Origin: Saprolegnia diclina VS20
Lineage: Eukaryota; Oomycota; Saprolegniomycetes; Saprolegniales; Saprolegniaceae
Length of the DNA: 63,035 nt
Direction of reading: 5' to 3'
NCBI RefSeq assembly: GCF_000281045.1
Contig: NW_008246093.1
Coordinates: 282,759 to 345,793, forward strand
Made by a program: the position numbers and the translations under genes. The notes beneath the pieces are model-generated. The model had not been told where the DNA came from, did not search any database, and saw only the letters and a list, made by a program, of their open reading frames with translations. This document shows positions 1 to 11,299 of this stretch, piece after piece (positions within the stretch are counted from its first letter, which is position 1; each line of letters starts with the position of its first letter).

Positions 1-722
1 TAGTGCTCCGAGATGAAATGGCCGGCGCACGGGTGCGGGCCCATGCCGAGAAGCGTGCTGAGGAGGAAGTAGCCCATGCCTGACCAGCCAAAGAGGTGCA
101 CCATCGTGCTGTTGAAGGCGATGCACGACGCGTAGTTGATGTACTCCCAGAGACACGGGGCTTTCGGGTTGACAAAGAACGGACGGAAGCTGTAAAAGAG
201 GCCTTGGCAGCAAATGAAGAGGAACTTGCGGAAGCGACTGTTGAAAAACTTGCCCTCAGCTTCGGTCGGGATGTCGACGTCGACGCCGTCCTCGCCCTGG
301 TACCGGTGGTGCTCCGAGTGGTACCGCTTGAATGCGATCGCGGCCGGCACACCGAGCGGAAAGTTGGCGACAAGCGAGAGCACCCGGTTGTACAGCATCG
401 TCTTGAACGCGAGGTTGTGCGAGAGCTCGTGCATGCCCATCATGAGCATGTGGTTGATGGTACCGCCAAAGACGTAGGCGGCGACGACGTACATCGCCCA
501 CGACTTGTCGTGGATGAACCACGCCATGCCGACTTGGCCGGCGACGGCGCATAGAATCTGGTACTTCAACTTGGGGCACGGGCCAAAGAGCTTCTTGATC
601 TGCGGGTACTTGGCGGTGATGAGCTTCCGGCGCGTCGCATGCGGCTCGTCGCTCGTGTCCCACGTGAAGTCCGTCGGTGGCGACCGCGCGAGAGCCGTCG
701 ATGCGTTGCCTCCTTTGCCCAT
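1..722 (-). CDS. DEGS1: Sphingolipid delta-4 desaturase (dihydroceramide desaturase), 3' end beyond window
   Basis: Dihydroceramide desaturases introduce the 4,5 double bond of ceramide in the endoplasmic reticulum, using a di-iron centre held by three histidine boxes. The frame opens at the ATG complementary to 720-722 and runs off the window start after 240 codons. Two boxes are visible: HELSH (residues 98-102) and HSEHH (135-139). The family segment GPHPCAGHFISEH sits at the truncated end, and the third box should lie just outside the window. The N-terminus carries the family segment DFTWDTSDEPHATRRK, and hydrophobic stretches lie at about 54-90 and 203-225. No intron is seen in this part. 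The match to the DES1 type, rather than to a general fatty-acid desaturase, is strong. Upstream is a 1.2 kb stretch without a recognised gene. Confidence 0.93.
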   Translation of the reverse strand, partial: MGKGGNASTALARSPPTDFTWDTSDEPHATRRKLITAKYPQIKKLFGPCPKLKYQILCAVAGQVGMAWFIHDKSWAMYVVAAYVFGGTINHMLMMGMHELSHNLAFKTMLYNRVLSLVANFPLGVPAAIAFKRYHSEHHRYQGEDGVDVDIPTEAEGKFFNSRFRKFLFICCQGLFYSFRPFFVNPKAPCLWEYINYASCIAFNSTMVHLFGWSGMGYFLLSTLLGMGPHPCAGHFISEH

Positions 723-1933
723 GGTAAAATGTCAACTGACGCCCTTCTTGCCTCGACTTGGCTGCAAAAAGGCGCGCAAAAGATCGCAAAAACACGGTCC
801 CGGGCCATCGGCTCCGTAAAGTGCGCCGACTCGTCCGGATGCAGAGCCACAGCAGTGTCCTGTAAAGTGCGAGGAAAGGCCGACGGCCATTACCAACGGG
901 TGCGGACCAATCACAGCGCAGGACGCATCCAAACGAGCCAATCGGCTGGTTGCAGGTTTTACGCTGCCGCCGCATATCAATTAAAATTGAGCGCGAACAT
1001 ACAAAAACCTAGATATAATAATACATGGGACGTTGAACGCCGTGTCCGATCTTCCGTGTTGCGTGTCTTTTGGCGCGACGACGACCACGACGACTGGCGA
1101 CCGTCGATTTTCGACCGGAAGGCTGCGGTGGAGGACAGAGCTTGCAAGCTGAGACCAGTGCACGCGACAACAGTGACAACGAGAAGGACGAGTTGCTAAG
1201 ATCTTAGTCGCGCCCTTCGGCGAGGCTGACGTTATTACGGTAACGGTGGGGTAAGATCGCAACTGGTATCACAGCTTGTTTATGTGGCGAGCCTGCCACG
1301 ACGCTGACGGCAAGGGACGGGCGTCAGTGTTTATCCTGCTTGTCTCGGCATGGCCTCTGAGATTGAGGAAGCATCTCCAATTTTTAATGGCTGCATGGGT
1401 TTACCGCTGTTGAGAGCGTGGGCGTGTCTGGCGCTACCGACTCTCTATGCACATGATGGTTGCATCCTGTCGAGGGATGCAAGGGCAAACAAAGTGGGCT
1501 GCTGCAAGAAGAACGTTGAGGCAGAGCAACCGCTAGCGATGGCTCGTCCTATCGACGCCGACGCTATTGGCTTGGTGCGAGGGTAGGGCCTGGAATACAG
1601 CTGCCGTTTTTGACTCCAATACCCTATCTCGTTGTTGACTTTTTAATCAACGTACGCAACATCGTGTGGACAGCGAGCCACGAAGGCACAGGTTCACCAG
1701 ATGTTGCTCTTGAATTGCCGTATCCAAGTACCGTGCCGGTGCAGGCAACGGCAGGTGTGCCCACCGGATGCGTCCAACGCAAAGCCTCTTTGTGCTGCAC
1801 ATATCACAATGTCCATGAACAGAGATGCGCTTTCGGCGATGCGCTACATTGCATATCGTCAATGCGGAATGTACTCACACAAGCGAATGCAACAACGAGC
1901 GGTCCAGAACGCACACACATAAACTAGCTCTAT
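723..1933. other. Intergenic, no gene recognised
   Basis: Short ORFs here have no recognisable motif or splice structure. An AT-rich patch at about 975-1030 may belong to the desaturase promoter; this is only a guess from composition. Confidence 0.5.
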
Positions 1934-3875
1934 TTAATAATTGGACGAGTTGTACGTTGACAGATACGAGAGGTCCGATTTGTTGGACGACGCATTCGAG
2001 CGGTTGCTCGGGCGGCGGTGGCCGTGGCGCCGCGACGCCGTCGAGACACGCGACGCGGCACTCGACGTGGTCGAGCCCGGTGACGACTGCGTGTCATCAT
2101 TGTTCACGGTCAGAATATGGTTCAGGTACGAGAGGTCGCAGAGGCTGCCCATGGATTCCCGGGGCAGGAGCGCCTCGGGTGCTGGCACCGCGATCGCCAC
2201 GGCGACCGGCACATTGTACGTTGGCCAGATCACCGGCGCGCGGTTCGACGACGTAAGAATATCAATGTTTTCCGACAGCGTCGAGCGGCTCGAGTCGTTC
2301 GATGAGGCGCGCGGCGGCGGGTCGACCGGTCGGCGGTCCATGGGCTTGAGCGTGGCGCTGTAGGCCGAGTACGAGCTCTCGACCGAGTTCGTGCGCGTGT
2401 CGCGGACCGGGTCGTCGATTTGGTATGTTTTGGGGGGCTGGAACCGGTGGTTAAAGTTGTACTGCTGCGTTGACGACTGGCGGTGCTGCTGGGCGGCCGC
2501 TGCCATCGACGACGCGACGGTCGTGAGGCGCGACGTCGACGACTTGGCCGACGGAGCCGGCGACAGCATCGAGCGCTAGACGATGCCCATGAGTGGTATG
2601 TTCCATGGAGCGCAAAAGTACCTGCGAGTGCGTCTCGATGAGGTCGACGACGCTGTGGTTGCCGTGGCTGTACCGGTTCGTGTAGTGGCTCATCGTATCG
2701 CGGTAGTCATTCAGTCGGCGCGCGTTCTGGTGCATGTCGCGGAAGCAGTGCTTGCAGACGCGGTCCCGACGCAAGCCTCGACCCGTGTCGACGTCCCACT
2801 CGCACGAACAGCTCCGACAAACGACCTAATCACAAGTTGTGTGAGCGGTCGCCAATCGAGGCGAGTCGCCTACCGAGTGGCAAATGCAGCAGGTCGCCTT
2901 GCGCTGGAAGAGAGAGAGGCCTTTCGAGAACGCCTTGTCACACATGGCGCACTTGGTCGGCGTGTTCAAGCCGCCGTTCGAGTGCATGGACGAGGTCACG
3001 TGGCGCGGCTGGTGCGACCCGATGAGGCTGTTGATGCGCTCGATGCGCTGGAGCCGGTGGCGGGCGACCGTGTTAAGGAGCATGTAGTGCGCCATCTTTT
3101 GGTGCTGGCCATAGTCAAAGTAGAGTGTGACCTTGAGCACGTTTGGGATGTCGGTCTCGGTAAAGACATAGCTGTGCAGCGTCAGCACAGAAACATGCAG
3201 CACACTCGACGTACCCCGAGTGGAAGAGCTTGGAGCGCACGTAGTTTTGACCCAGATCGAGCGGCGGACACGCGTTGTGCTCGACCGAGTGGCTGCACAT
3301 GGCGTAGCCGCGCTGGCCGTTCTCATCAATGTACTCGTCTTGGTACTATCCATCTAAGGTTACAAAGACCGGAAAGCGCGCAACGTACCTCGATCGTGCA
3401 GAAATCGCGGTCCCGGAGCAGCATGCGCATCGGGGATTTGATGTGGCTCCAGCGCATGCCAATGTAGTGGTACGGCGCGACGGACGTCGGGTACTCGATC
3501 GAGTAGAGGCGCGCGGTGGCCTCGAGGCAGAAGAGCTCGGCGGCGATCTTACGGTGCGCGCTCGAGTCGCCGGCGCACGACACCTTGACGCAAAAGTCGG
3601 CAATCTCATCGATGTTGCCCATGAGATTGAACGTCGCAGCGAAATACCGCTTCTTGAGGTCGTTGTGCTACGGTACGTTGCTGCGTTAGCGCCGCAACAG
3701 AGTGCTGGAGGACCTGTACCTCGACGTCGGGCTGCGAGATGAGCAGCTCGCGCAGGCAGCGCGTGGTCTCGAGGAGCTTGGAGAACGCATTCTTGCCAAT
3801 GTCGCAGAGCATTTGGGCCTCGACGTCCGAGAGCGACGTCGGGCGAAAGAGCGGCGCGTCCGTGGGGCGGGCCAT
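1934..3875 (-). CDS. START-like domain plus FYVE-like zinc finger protein (copy 1)
   Basis: Six exons on the minus strand: 3720-3875, 3389-3667, 3215-3345, 2874-3171, 2622-2825 and 1934-2575, giving 569 residues. The N-terminal half is the START-like lipid-binding fold seen in the other copies, with the conserved step RDRDFCTIE|YQDEY across an exon junction. Then comes a cysteine-rich finger (CAMC...CCIC...VVCRSC...VCKHC) resembling FYVE but without the RHHC basic motif. The long tail is Ser/Asn-rich and holds D-L-S-Y-L twice, once near the middle and once just before the stop. START domains bind sterols, phospholipids or ceramides; FYVE domains bind PI3P on endosomes. Neither activity can be proved from sequence. 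It is the most divergent copy and lies about 36 kb from the main array. Its exon 1 boundary differs from the rest, but the intron before VVC is shared with two other copies. Confidence 0.85.
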
Positions 3876-5080
3876 GGTTCGAAGCGCTACTGACCGAGAG
3901 AGCGTCGACCGGTGTGGCTATAAAGAAATGGGCGCCGCCCGTAGTAACGACGTAAGTAGCTTTGCCTCTCGCCGATTGTATGGCGAGCCGGAGAGGCCGT
4001 ACCGTGGGCCTCGGCGCTGCCAGCTGGGTCCGTCTGAGCACGCCGCCAGCGGTCTATTCCTTTTTTGCAATTGATATACGTTTTAGAGAAGGGACTATCT
4101 CGTGATACATTCAAGGATTGTACAGCAACGACATGGGTACTTCCTTGTTTGCAATCAGACTACAGTTGCACCAAGGGACGACATGACACCGTAGGCAGCA
4201 ACGCGCACGTGTCGTGGCATTTATCCTGGCGCACACTGGTACTGGGTGCATCTACTCCTGCGTGAATCGGGAAGACTCTATGGGGGTGCTTGCCCGGCCG
4301 CAAGCGGGGTAGGCCGCGGTGGTGGCGAGGGGGCGCTGCACCATTTTGCGATCACCACTTTGCCGTTCGAGCTCGTTTATACAGTGTACTAGGACGGCAA
4401 CGAATGGTTTGAGCCGCGTGCAGCGAGATTCTCGACGCGCGTGGTACCGATGCTCGCTCTTCCTGGCCAGCGTAGGACGATTGTGTGTCAATGGCCAACC
4501 CGTGCAAAAGCACGTCCTTTCTACAGCGCATTACGAGGACGACACTACGATCCGATGCCATTGCTCCCAACTCTTATTCGCGCGGAGGCTTGCGTGATCA
4601 GCGTTCTTATGGCTACTTGTCGCCAGTGCAAGAGGAGGAGCTTGGAAGATACACTGCTTTGCGGCAGCTCTTTGCGTCTTGCTATGTTGAACGCCAACTC
4701 GACCCATTTGAAAAGAGTGAACGTAATCGTGTATCGCCGTGTGGTGTAGGACTCGTAGCAGAGTAGACTGTGGGAAGAGAAAGGAGTGCTATTGACACGT
4801 CTGCGCGCCCGTCGGAGACGCCTTTTCTGATCGCATGGCGTCTCTTTGAGACTTGAAGCGCCAACTGCGTCAACGTCTCCCCCAATCGTGTCGTATCCTC
4901 CTATTCTCCGGACCATCAAGCGTCCAGCGCGCGATCCTGTCTACTACACGGCAACGTAATACTCACACGTCGTCCATCTCCAAATTCCCTTGCGGCTCGT
5001 AAACTCGTCGTGGTTGATGCGAGGGGTAGGGCTCGAAACCGGTGAGCCAGATAAACTTAGCATCTCATTGTCGCCGCGAA
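3876..5080. other. Intergenic, no gene recognised
   Basis: This separates two divergently read genes, so it should hold both promoters. Only unconvincing short ORFs were seen. Confidence 0.5.
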
Positions 5081-6021
5081 ATGGGGAAGAAGCAATGCCC
5101 CAAGCCGGCCGACGCCATGAGCACCAACCAAGGCGACGGCCACGACCTTCGCGGGAAGAAGACGACCGACCCGCCCCACGAGTTTAATGCGTGGAACTAC
5201 CTCCAGGACCCGCGCAACGCGCCCCACGACTTCCTCGACCCGATGCTGCAGAGCACGCGGACCACCAAGTTTACGCCAGGTACTTGCGTCGTGATGTCTC
5301 GTCGACGACCTTGGCGACGACCGTAGGCTTTTATCGACGGTCAAGGACAGCGATCGCGTCCGACCACGACCGACTCGAGCGCGAGGCGGCCAAGGAGCGC
5401 GCGCACAGCTCCAACGCGACGCAGCGCCACGGGCGGCTCTCGTTCTTAAACTCGTCGTACGACTACAACATTGTGACGGGCGCGCAGACGTCGGCCAAGC
5501 AAGTGCGGCTGCCGCCGACACGGCAGTACCTCGCGGGCACACAGACAACCCATTTGCTCCACGAAGGCGTGATCCAGCTCCGCGAGTCGCCCAACCGCTT
5601 TTACGGGTGCGCTGCTTGTGCTCTCGCTTACGACGACTTCTTGCATTAGGAACATTCGCCAAGACGAGGACCGCATCGACAACCTTGCCCGCGGTACGGT
5701 CCGTCGCAACGTAGCGAAAGCTGCATTTGCGTCTTCTGCGTAGAGGGCCTCCGCGGGCCAAAGCACTCGTCCATTATCGGCATTGGCCGCAACGAACTGC
5801 CCTCGAAAGGCGCCGCGGACGGCCTCGACAAGTCGCTGTACCGGCAGTGCATTGACGACAACACCAATATCAGGCTCCAGTCGCTCATCAAGCGCGGGGG
5901 GCCCCGCGACGCACCGACACGCATGCCAAAGCTTCCGCCGCCATCAGCGAGTTGGCAGCCACCGATGGCGAGCCGGGGCAACGTCTCGGACGACGTCGCT
6001 CGGGTCCGCGATTTGACGTAA
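5081..6021 (+). CDS. Conserved-looking protein of unknown function
   Basis: Four exons (5081-5279, 5327-5606, 5650-5693, 5744-6021) join in consistent phase to 266 residues. The introns are 43-50 nt and end in TAG. I chose the ATG at 5081; an in-frame ATG at 5042 is also possible. The protein is basic and mostly hydrophilic, with no signal peptide or membrane segment. It has a short helical, Arg/Glu-rich stretch after the first junction, followed by the segment SYDYNIVTG. Similar short Tyr/Asn/Thr-Gly segments occur in small axonemal proteins, so a flagellar role is possible, but this is a weak guess. The C-terminal third is Pro-rich and probably disordered. Confidence 0.7.
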
Positions 6022-6065
6022 ATCGTAGGGTACGGGTAAGGTAAGTAGAATTTAGACATACAAAT

Positions 6066-6773
6066 CTACGAAAACTCGTTGAACGTCGAGCGGTCCTTCT
6101 TGGTCTTGGCCGCCGCCTTCTTCTTCGCTTCCTCTTCCCGCGCCTTCTTGACAGCGAGCGACTCCTCCTTCTTCTTCTTGCCGCCCTTCTTGGCGAGCAC
6201 GGCCTTGATGTCGACGACAACGACTGGGGCCTCTTCCTCGACGACCACCGGCGTCGGGGCCGGGGCAGCCGTGCCAGCCGGCTTCTTGCCCTTCTTCTTC
6301 TTGGGCTTCTTGTCCGCAGCGGCGACCTCCTTGGGCGCCTCGGCGGGCGCAAGGCCGAGCTCCGCAAGCACCGAGTCGAGGTCTTCGAGCTCCTTCTGCT
6401 TCTGCTCCTTCTTGGAGAGCACGACGACGGGCTCGGCCTTCTTGACAGGCGCGGCGACAACGACCTTCTTGACGACCGGCGTCTCCTCTTCGTCTTCGCT
6501 CTCGCTCTCGCTTTCGCTGTCGTCTTCCTCGGCGTTCTGCGCGGCGGCGGCGGCGGCGGCCATGTCGGCGAGCTCGGCGGGCGTCGGCGGCATCGTGAGC
6601 GACGTGATCGTCATCTGCGACGTCTCGTCGTCATCGCCCCACGAGGCCGTGGCCTCGCCGGCGGGAAGCGAGAACATCTGCTTGGGCAGCACCGGGGCCG
6701 CGGCCGACGGGAGCGGCGCCGACTTCTTGGCGGCCGACTTGGAGAGCGCGGAGAACACGTTCGAGTTGCTCAT
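6066..6773 (-). CDS. Highly charged Lys/Ala/Glu-rich protein, function unknown
   Basis: A single open frame of 235 residues from the ATG at 6771-6773 (starting MSNSNVFSALSKSAAKK); an upstream in-frame ATG at 6848 would add 25 residues. It is low in complexity: an Ala run near residue 90, an acidic Ser/Glu/Asp block, then several Lys-rich blocks separated by Val/Pro-rich linkers, ending KKDRSTFNEFS. The charge pattern suggests a nuclear or nucleolar, or ribosome-associated, protein, but no domain is recognised. The clean frame over 700 nt and the conserved-looking ends (FSAL at the N-terminus, STFNEFS at the C-terminus) support a real gene. The repetitive composition also opens the opposite strand, which I treat as a shadow. 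Confidence 0.75.
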   Translation of the reverse strand: MSNSNVFSALSKSAAKKSAPLPSAAAPVLPKQMFSLPAGEATASWGDDDETSQMTITSLTMPPTPAELADMAAAAAAAQNAEEDDSESESESEDEEETPVVKKVVVAAPVKKAEPVVVLSKKEQKQKELEDLDSVLAELGLAPAEAPKEVAAADKKPKKKKGKKPAGTAAPAPTPVVVEEEAPVVVVDIKAVLAKKGGKKKKEESLAVKKAREEEAKKKAAAKTKKDRSTFNEFS

Positions 6774-7432
6774 ATTTTCGAGGTTTCGAGGAATGCCAAG
6801 TGCAAAGTGCAAAGAGTATTTGTCCCAATTGTTGCTGGGATAAACCACGCCTTTTCAAAGCGCCTACATAATGCACACTGGAAACGTAGCGGGACAAATG
6901 GGCAAAACGGGACAAACGCCACAATCTCTCCCACACCAAGTTTGAATGGACGAGACGCCAATCACTGCGGGCCGTGGTATACGGATACCGTGATGTATCC
7001 GGATACATCGCCGACGATGGACTGGTGCCTCTCAGACGGGTCACTACGTAGCCCAACTATCGCGTTGAGAGAACGAGAGACTGCTCGGACTGCTTGCCTC
7101 GGTGCTCAGAAATGGAGCTTCCGACGCAGACGACTATGAGGCGGAAGACGCAAAGCGACCCGCGTATGTTTAAAACAGCTTTTAAAACTTGTTTGCAACA
7201 CCACCGATGTCGTCCAGTCGGCTGGTGCAAAAACGGGCTTCGTACGTGTTGGCGACGGGTGTGCTCTCGAGCTTGCGAGGCAGTGCGACCTCAAAGAAAG
7301 ATATTGTGCTCGGATAGCATCGTTCCTGCAGCACTCTAGCGTCGCTGTGAGGGGCGGACGCTCATTGTGTTTGAAACGTGTGTTTGAAACACGTTGAAGT
7401 TCCAACCGAACGACTCCCCAAGATCGTGCGCT
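6774..7432. other. Intergenic between divergent genes
   Basis: Probable shared promoter region of the genes at 6066-6773 (minus) and 7433-9040 (plus). It includes the palindromic-looking GTATCCGGATAC near 6995. No gene was seen. Confidence 0.5.
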
Positions 7433-9040
7433 ATGGAGCACGCGCCGCGCCACGTCGTGGTCTTTGGCGAGCTCAGCCCCGAGCAAAAGAGAAAGTACTC
7501 CAAGTTCATCATTGACCATAACGTCAAGGTACCCTTCCACGCTCGTCGACCGAAGACACGAACATATGGCTAGTTTGCCAAGAATGCCGACGGGCTCTTC
7601 GTCGCGACCGTGCGTCTCGAACGACCGATCGCGCCGGCGATTGTGGCGCCGCTCCCCAAGCACATGTCGCTCCAAGAACGTCTCCGCAACATCCACGTGG
7701 TCACGGTGCCGGAGGCCCTAGGGCGCTACACCGCGCTGTGCAGCATGGTACACCCTCCTCGATGCATCCTTCTTCATCGCACAAAAATCAAAGAGCCGCA
7801 TGCTTAGCTCGAGACGTCGCCCGAGATGGATGCAGCCAAGCAACCGCTCTCGGATGTGAACCTGATCAAACTTTTGCATGAGGTTTACGACGCGCGCGAG
7901 GCCGAGCCGCAGGGCGACGTCGACCAACCGTCGTTCTGTGCGTTCCTTTTGCACTTCTTTCAGACGCGGTATGGGCTGCCGTCGCTCGTGCATCAACACA
8001 TTTTCGAGCTGCTCTTCAGCCTCTACGCCCACCGCGACGTATGCCATACATCAAATGTGTATACTGGCAGATGATAAAGATCACTACATGGCGTAGGATT
8101 TGGAAGCCGAGCTCTTCTCGAGCTTTCTCGACGGCACGTACGACGACGACGCGCTGCGTTTCTTCCTCGACGCGCGCTCGAAGCTGGTGGTACGTTCTAT
8201 CTTCTATCAAACCAAGTATCTCTTGCAATATACTTATCTATCCAAGTATCTCTTGCAATATACTTATCTATCCAAGTATCCACCTTCATGTGTTGGATTC
8301 GTATAGGCCATGACAACCCGCGACACACTGGGCACGAAGCTCAAGTTGATGCTTTGTATATCAAGAGGCCTACGCGATAACCGACCTCCTAGTGTCGCCA
8401 AGGACAGCGTGTGGATGTCCAAGGCCCAGTGCTTTGTGCTGGCGCATCACGTCTATGGTGCCCGCCTCGGGGCGCCGTACCTCGCGGTTGCTTTTTGTTG
8501 TCCACAGGCAAATGGACATTGTTGTCATGTAGTTTATGAACAAGATGAAAGAGTACGTAGCCGGCCAGCCAATGCCCCGCAGCGTGCACGAGACCATGGA
8601 GGTAGCTAGTACGTTAGTGAATATGTGCTCTAATATGGCTCGTAGATGAACGAGTTTCTGTCCTTGGCGCTTGAAACCCATCAGCTGCTGCGCGCCAACG
8701 GCACCGCCGACTACGTCCCCGAGGTACGACTTGTGCGATAGAGGATGATAATGATATCTGTGGGCCTGCTAGATCAAAGAGAGTACGTTGTGATTCGTCA
8801 TGACCTATTCGACGAACTGCTTGCAGACCCGCCCACGTCCCCGGCCGACGAGAAGCAACGACTCTTCGCGCTGCTCCAGCGAGTGCGTCATCGCCAGGAC
8901 CATGTACCTTCAGAAACACATTTCGGACAACTCGATATGCTGCGAATTAGGCATTGGCGGTCGAAGCCGACGGGTGGCTGCCCCACCAGGAACATGGCCA
9001 GCCCTACCCGCCGTCGCCCAAGTCGCCAACGTGGAAGTAG
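7433..9040 (+). CDS. Intron-rich protein of unknown function, possibly flagellate-specific
   Basis: Eleven exons join in phase to 349 residues: 7433-7528, 7574-7747, 7808-8038, 8097-8189, 8307-8344, 8393-8486, 8533-8601, 8646-8723, 8773-8782, 8827-8903 and 8951-9040. Exon 9 is only 10 nt. The protein is mainly helical. A central segment reading FCAFLLHFFQTRYGL followed by an LFSLYAHR helix resembles the F-x(n)-YF...KYGL helical module found in several flagellate-restricted and EF-hand-like proteins, so a ciliary role is plausible but unproven. The C-terminus is Pro-rich. No signal peptide or membrane span is seen. Intron 4 is lengthened by a tandem duplication. Confidence 0.72.
8212..8280. 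repeat. 30-bp tandem duplication inside an intron
   Basis: Two perfect 30-bp units (8212-8241, 8242-8271) and a 9-bp partial third lie within intron 8190-8306. They make it 117 nt long while other introns of this gene are 44-60 nt. Perfect identity suggests a recent event. Confidence 0.9.
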
Positions 9041-9341
9041 CGTACTTCGTACACTATATTGGCTCTATCCCACCGCTCTCTACATGGATATTCCTCTTCC
9101 TCCAGTTGATGAGTCGTGACGTCCATCGCCTCGTCGGCTTCTGAGCTCGAGGACTTGTTGCATCATCCAAGATTCGATTAGATTTGCGATCTTATCGCTG
9201 CATTCTCATTGGACCGACGGCTTTCGTTTTGGCCAATCCGATGGCATCGCAAATGGAACGGCAGGGGATTGGTGGAAGAAGCGCCTTTTTGGCCAATCGC
9301 ACACCGCTGTCTCGCGGCTGACTTCATTTGCCAAACGAACG

Positions 9342-11240
9342 ATGGCGAAGGTCGCAGCACTGCTCCTGCTAGCGCTCGTCGGCGCGACGGCGACGGCGCC
9401 GACGACCAAGTGCTTTCCCGACGGCTTCTACCTCGGCACGGCCACGGCCGCATACCAGGTCGAAGGCGGCGTCAACGAGACCGGCCGGACGTCGAGCATC
9501 TGGGACGATTTTTGCCGCAGCCGTGATGATCTCCAGTGCGCCAACGTCGCCGACGACATGCTCCATCGGTACGAATCGGACATCAAGATCATGCAAGACA
9601 TGGGCCTCACGTCGTTCCGGCTTTCGATCTCGTGGTCGCGCGTCATGACGTGGAGCGCCGCGACAAAGCGCATGGTCCGCAACGACGAGGGCATTGCGTT
9701 CTACCACCGCCTTTTGGACGCGGTCATCCGCGCCAAGATGGCGCCGATCGTGACTTTGTACCACTGGGACTTGCCGTCGGCGCTCTACGTGGGCAGCGGC
9801 GGCTGGCTTAGCCGAGACGTCGTGCCGCACTTCAAGGAGTATGCGAACCTCATGTTTGACGAATTTGGCACCAAGGTGCCCATCTGGACGACCTTCAACG
9901 AGCCGTGGTCCTTCTGCGTTGGCGGGTACGGCGAAGGCTACCATGCGCCGGGGCTAAGCCACTCGGACACGGCGTCGTACCTCGCGGCCCACCACGTCTT
10001 GCTCGCGCACGCCGCGGTCGTCCGGCTCTTTCACTCGCGCCGGCACCAGTTTTACCCGACTGCGCAGATTGGCATCGTGCTCAACTCGGACATGCCGTTT
10101 CCGCTCGACCCGACCTCGCCAGACGACGTGGCCACCTCGGAGCGCAAGCTGCAATTCTCGCTCGGCTGGTTCCTCTCGCCGATCGTGCATGGCGACTACC
10201 CGGAGGTGATGAAGGCGTATGCTGGCGACCACCTTCCCGTCTTCTCGGACGACGAAAAGGCGCATCTCAAAGGCACGTACGACGTCTTTATGGTCAACTA
10301 CTACTCGTCCAGCGTCGTGACCGACTGCAACTCGACTCGGTATACAAACGTCCTTTCCCACTTTGCCGTTTTCACATGTAGCAACCATTAGCTCCACCGT
10401 GACGTGTGACTCGCTCAAGCAAGGGTGGCAGCGCGACGCGGGCGTCGACAATGCTCGTGCGCCACCGGGTGCACGCCCGGGCAGCGTCAACGCCAAAGGC
10501 GAGCCGCTCTGCGGCTGGTTCTCCGGTCGGCTCCACTCTTCTTGCACGGTTGTATCTCATGCCGTCGACGTACTAGGCTACCCGGACGGCTATTTGCCGC
10601 TAACGCGCTGGGTGCACGCCCACAACACGTCGACGCCGATTCTACTGACCGAGAACGGTTGGTGCGGGAATGCCACCATCGACAACCAAGACCAGCTCTG
10701 GTACTTCCAGACGCACCTCGACCGCGTCTGGCAAGGTGCGCACTGCCCTTGGCGACGCGAGGCGATAGCATTGTGTTTGTAGGGCTGCAAGAAGGGCTGC
10801 CGCTCATCGGGTACACGGCGTGGTCGTTCCTCGACAACTACGAGTGGGGCTCGTTCGAGCCGCGCTTTGGACTCTTCTACGTCAACTACACGACCAAAAC
10901 GGGCGGGAAGGAGAGCTACGACCCTGCCGCCAGTGACCTCGCGCGGATACCGCGTCCGGCGGCCACCTGGTGCGGCCTCGCGTCCCGATCAAGCGTCTGA
11001 AATGAAAAGTGTTGTAGGTTTGCTCAAGTCGCCCAGACCCGGTGCTTAGTGCCAGAATCCACGACGCGCCTCGACGCCCAGCCGCCCCGGCCCCTTCCCT
11101 CGTGGCTCCAGGGCGCCATTTACCTTGGCTACACGGCGCCCATGGCGATTGCGGTCGTGGCGATGCTAGCGTTCCACGGGCACTTGCCCCGCGTGCCGGC
11201 GGGCGCCCACGAAACCACGCCGCTCCTCCGCACCGCCTAG
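9342..11240 (+). CDS. Glycoside hydrolase family 1 beta-glucosidase with C-terminal membrane anchor
   Basis: GH1 enzymes cleave beta-glucosides by a retaining mechanism with two glutamates. Five exons (9342-10339, 10392-10525, 10577-10735, 10783-10969, 11018-11240) give 566 residues. Residues 1-20 form a signal peptide (MAKVAALLLLALVGATATAP). Diagnostic motifs follow: FYLGTATAAYQVEG, SFRLSISWSR, the acid/base motif TFNEPW (Glu187), the nucleophile motif LLTENGW, and AWSFLDNYEWGSFEPRFGL. The core ends with the typical RIPRPAATWF, which is recovered only when the last intron (10970-11017) is spliced. About 30 residues later there is a single membrane span (AIYLGYTAPMAIAVVAMLAF) and a short tail. 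The enzyme is therefore predicted to be a type I surface or endomembrane protein, not freely secreted. The 51-nt intron at 10526-10576 keeps the frame and could also be retained. Confidence 0.92.
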
Positions 11241-11299
11241 CCGACTTGGTGCGTCGAGATGAGAACTAGGCTGCTATTCGGCTAACAAGAAGGATGGCG

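Noticed and set aside
6079-6843. 254-codon plus-strand ORF rich in Ser, Thr and Phe
   Set aside because: Generated by the repetitive Lys/Ala/Glu codons of the minus-strand gene at 6066-6773.
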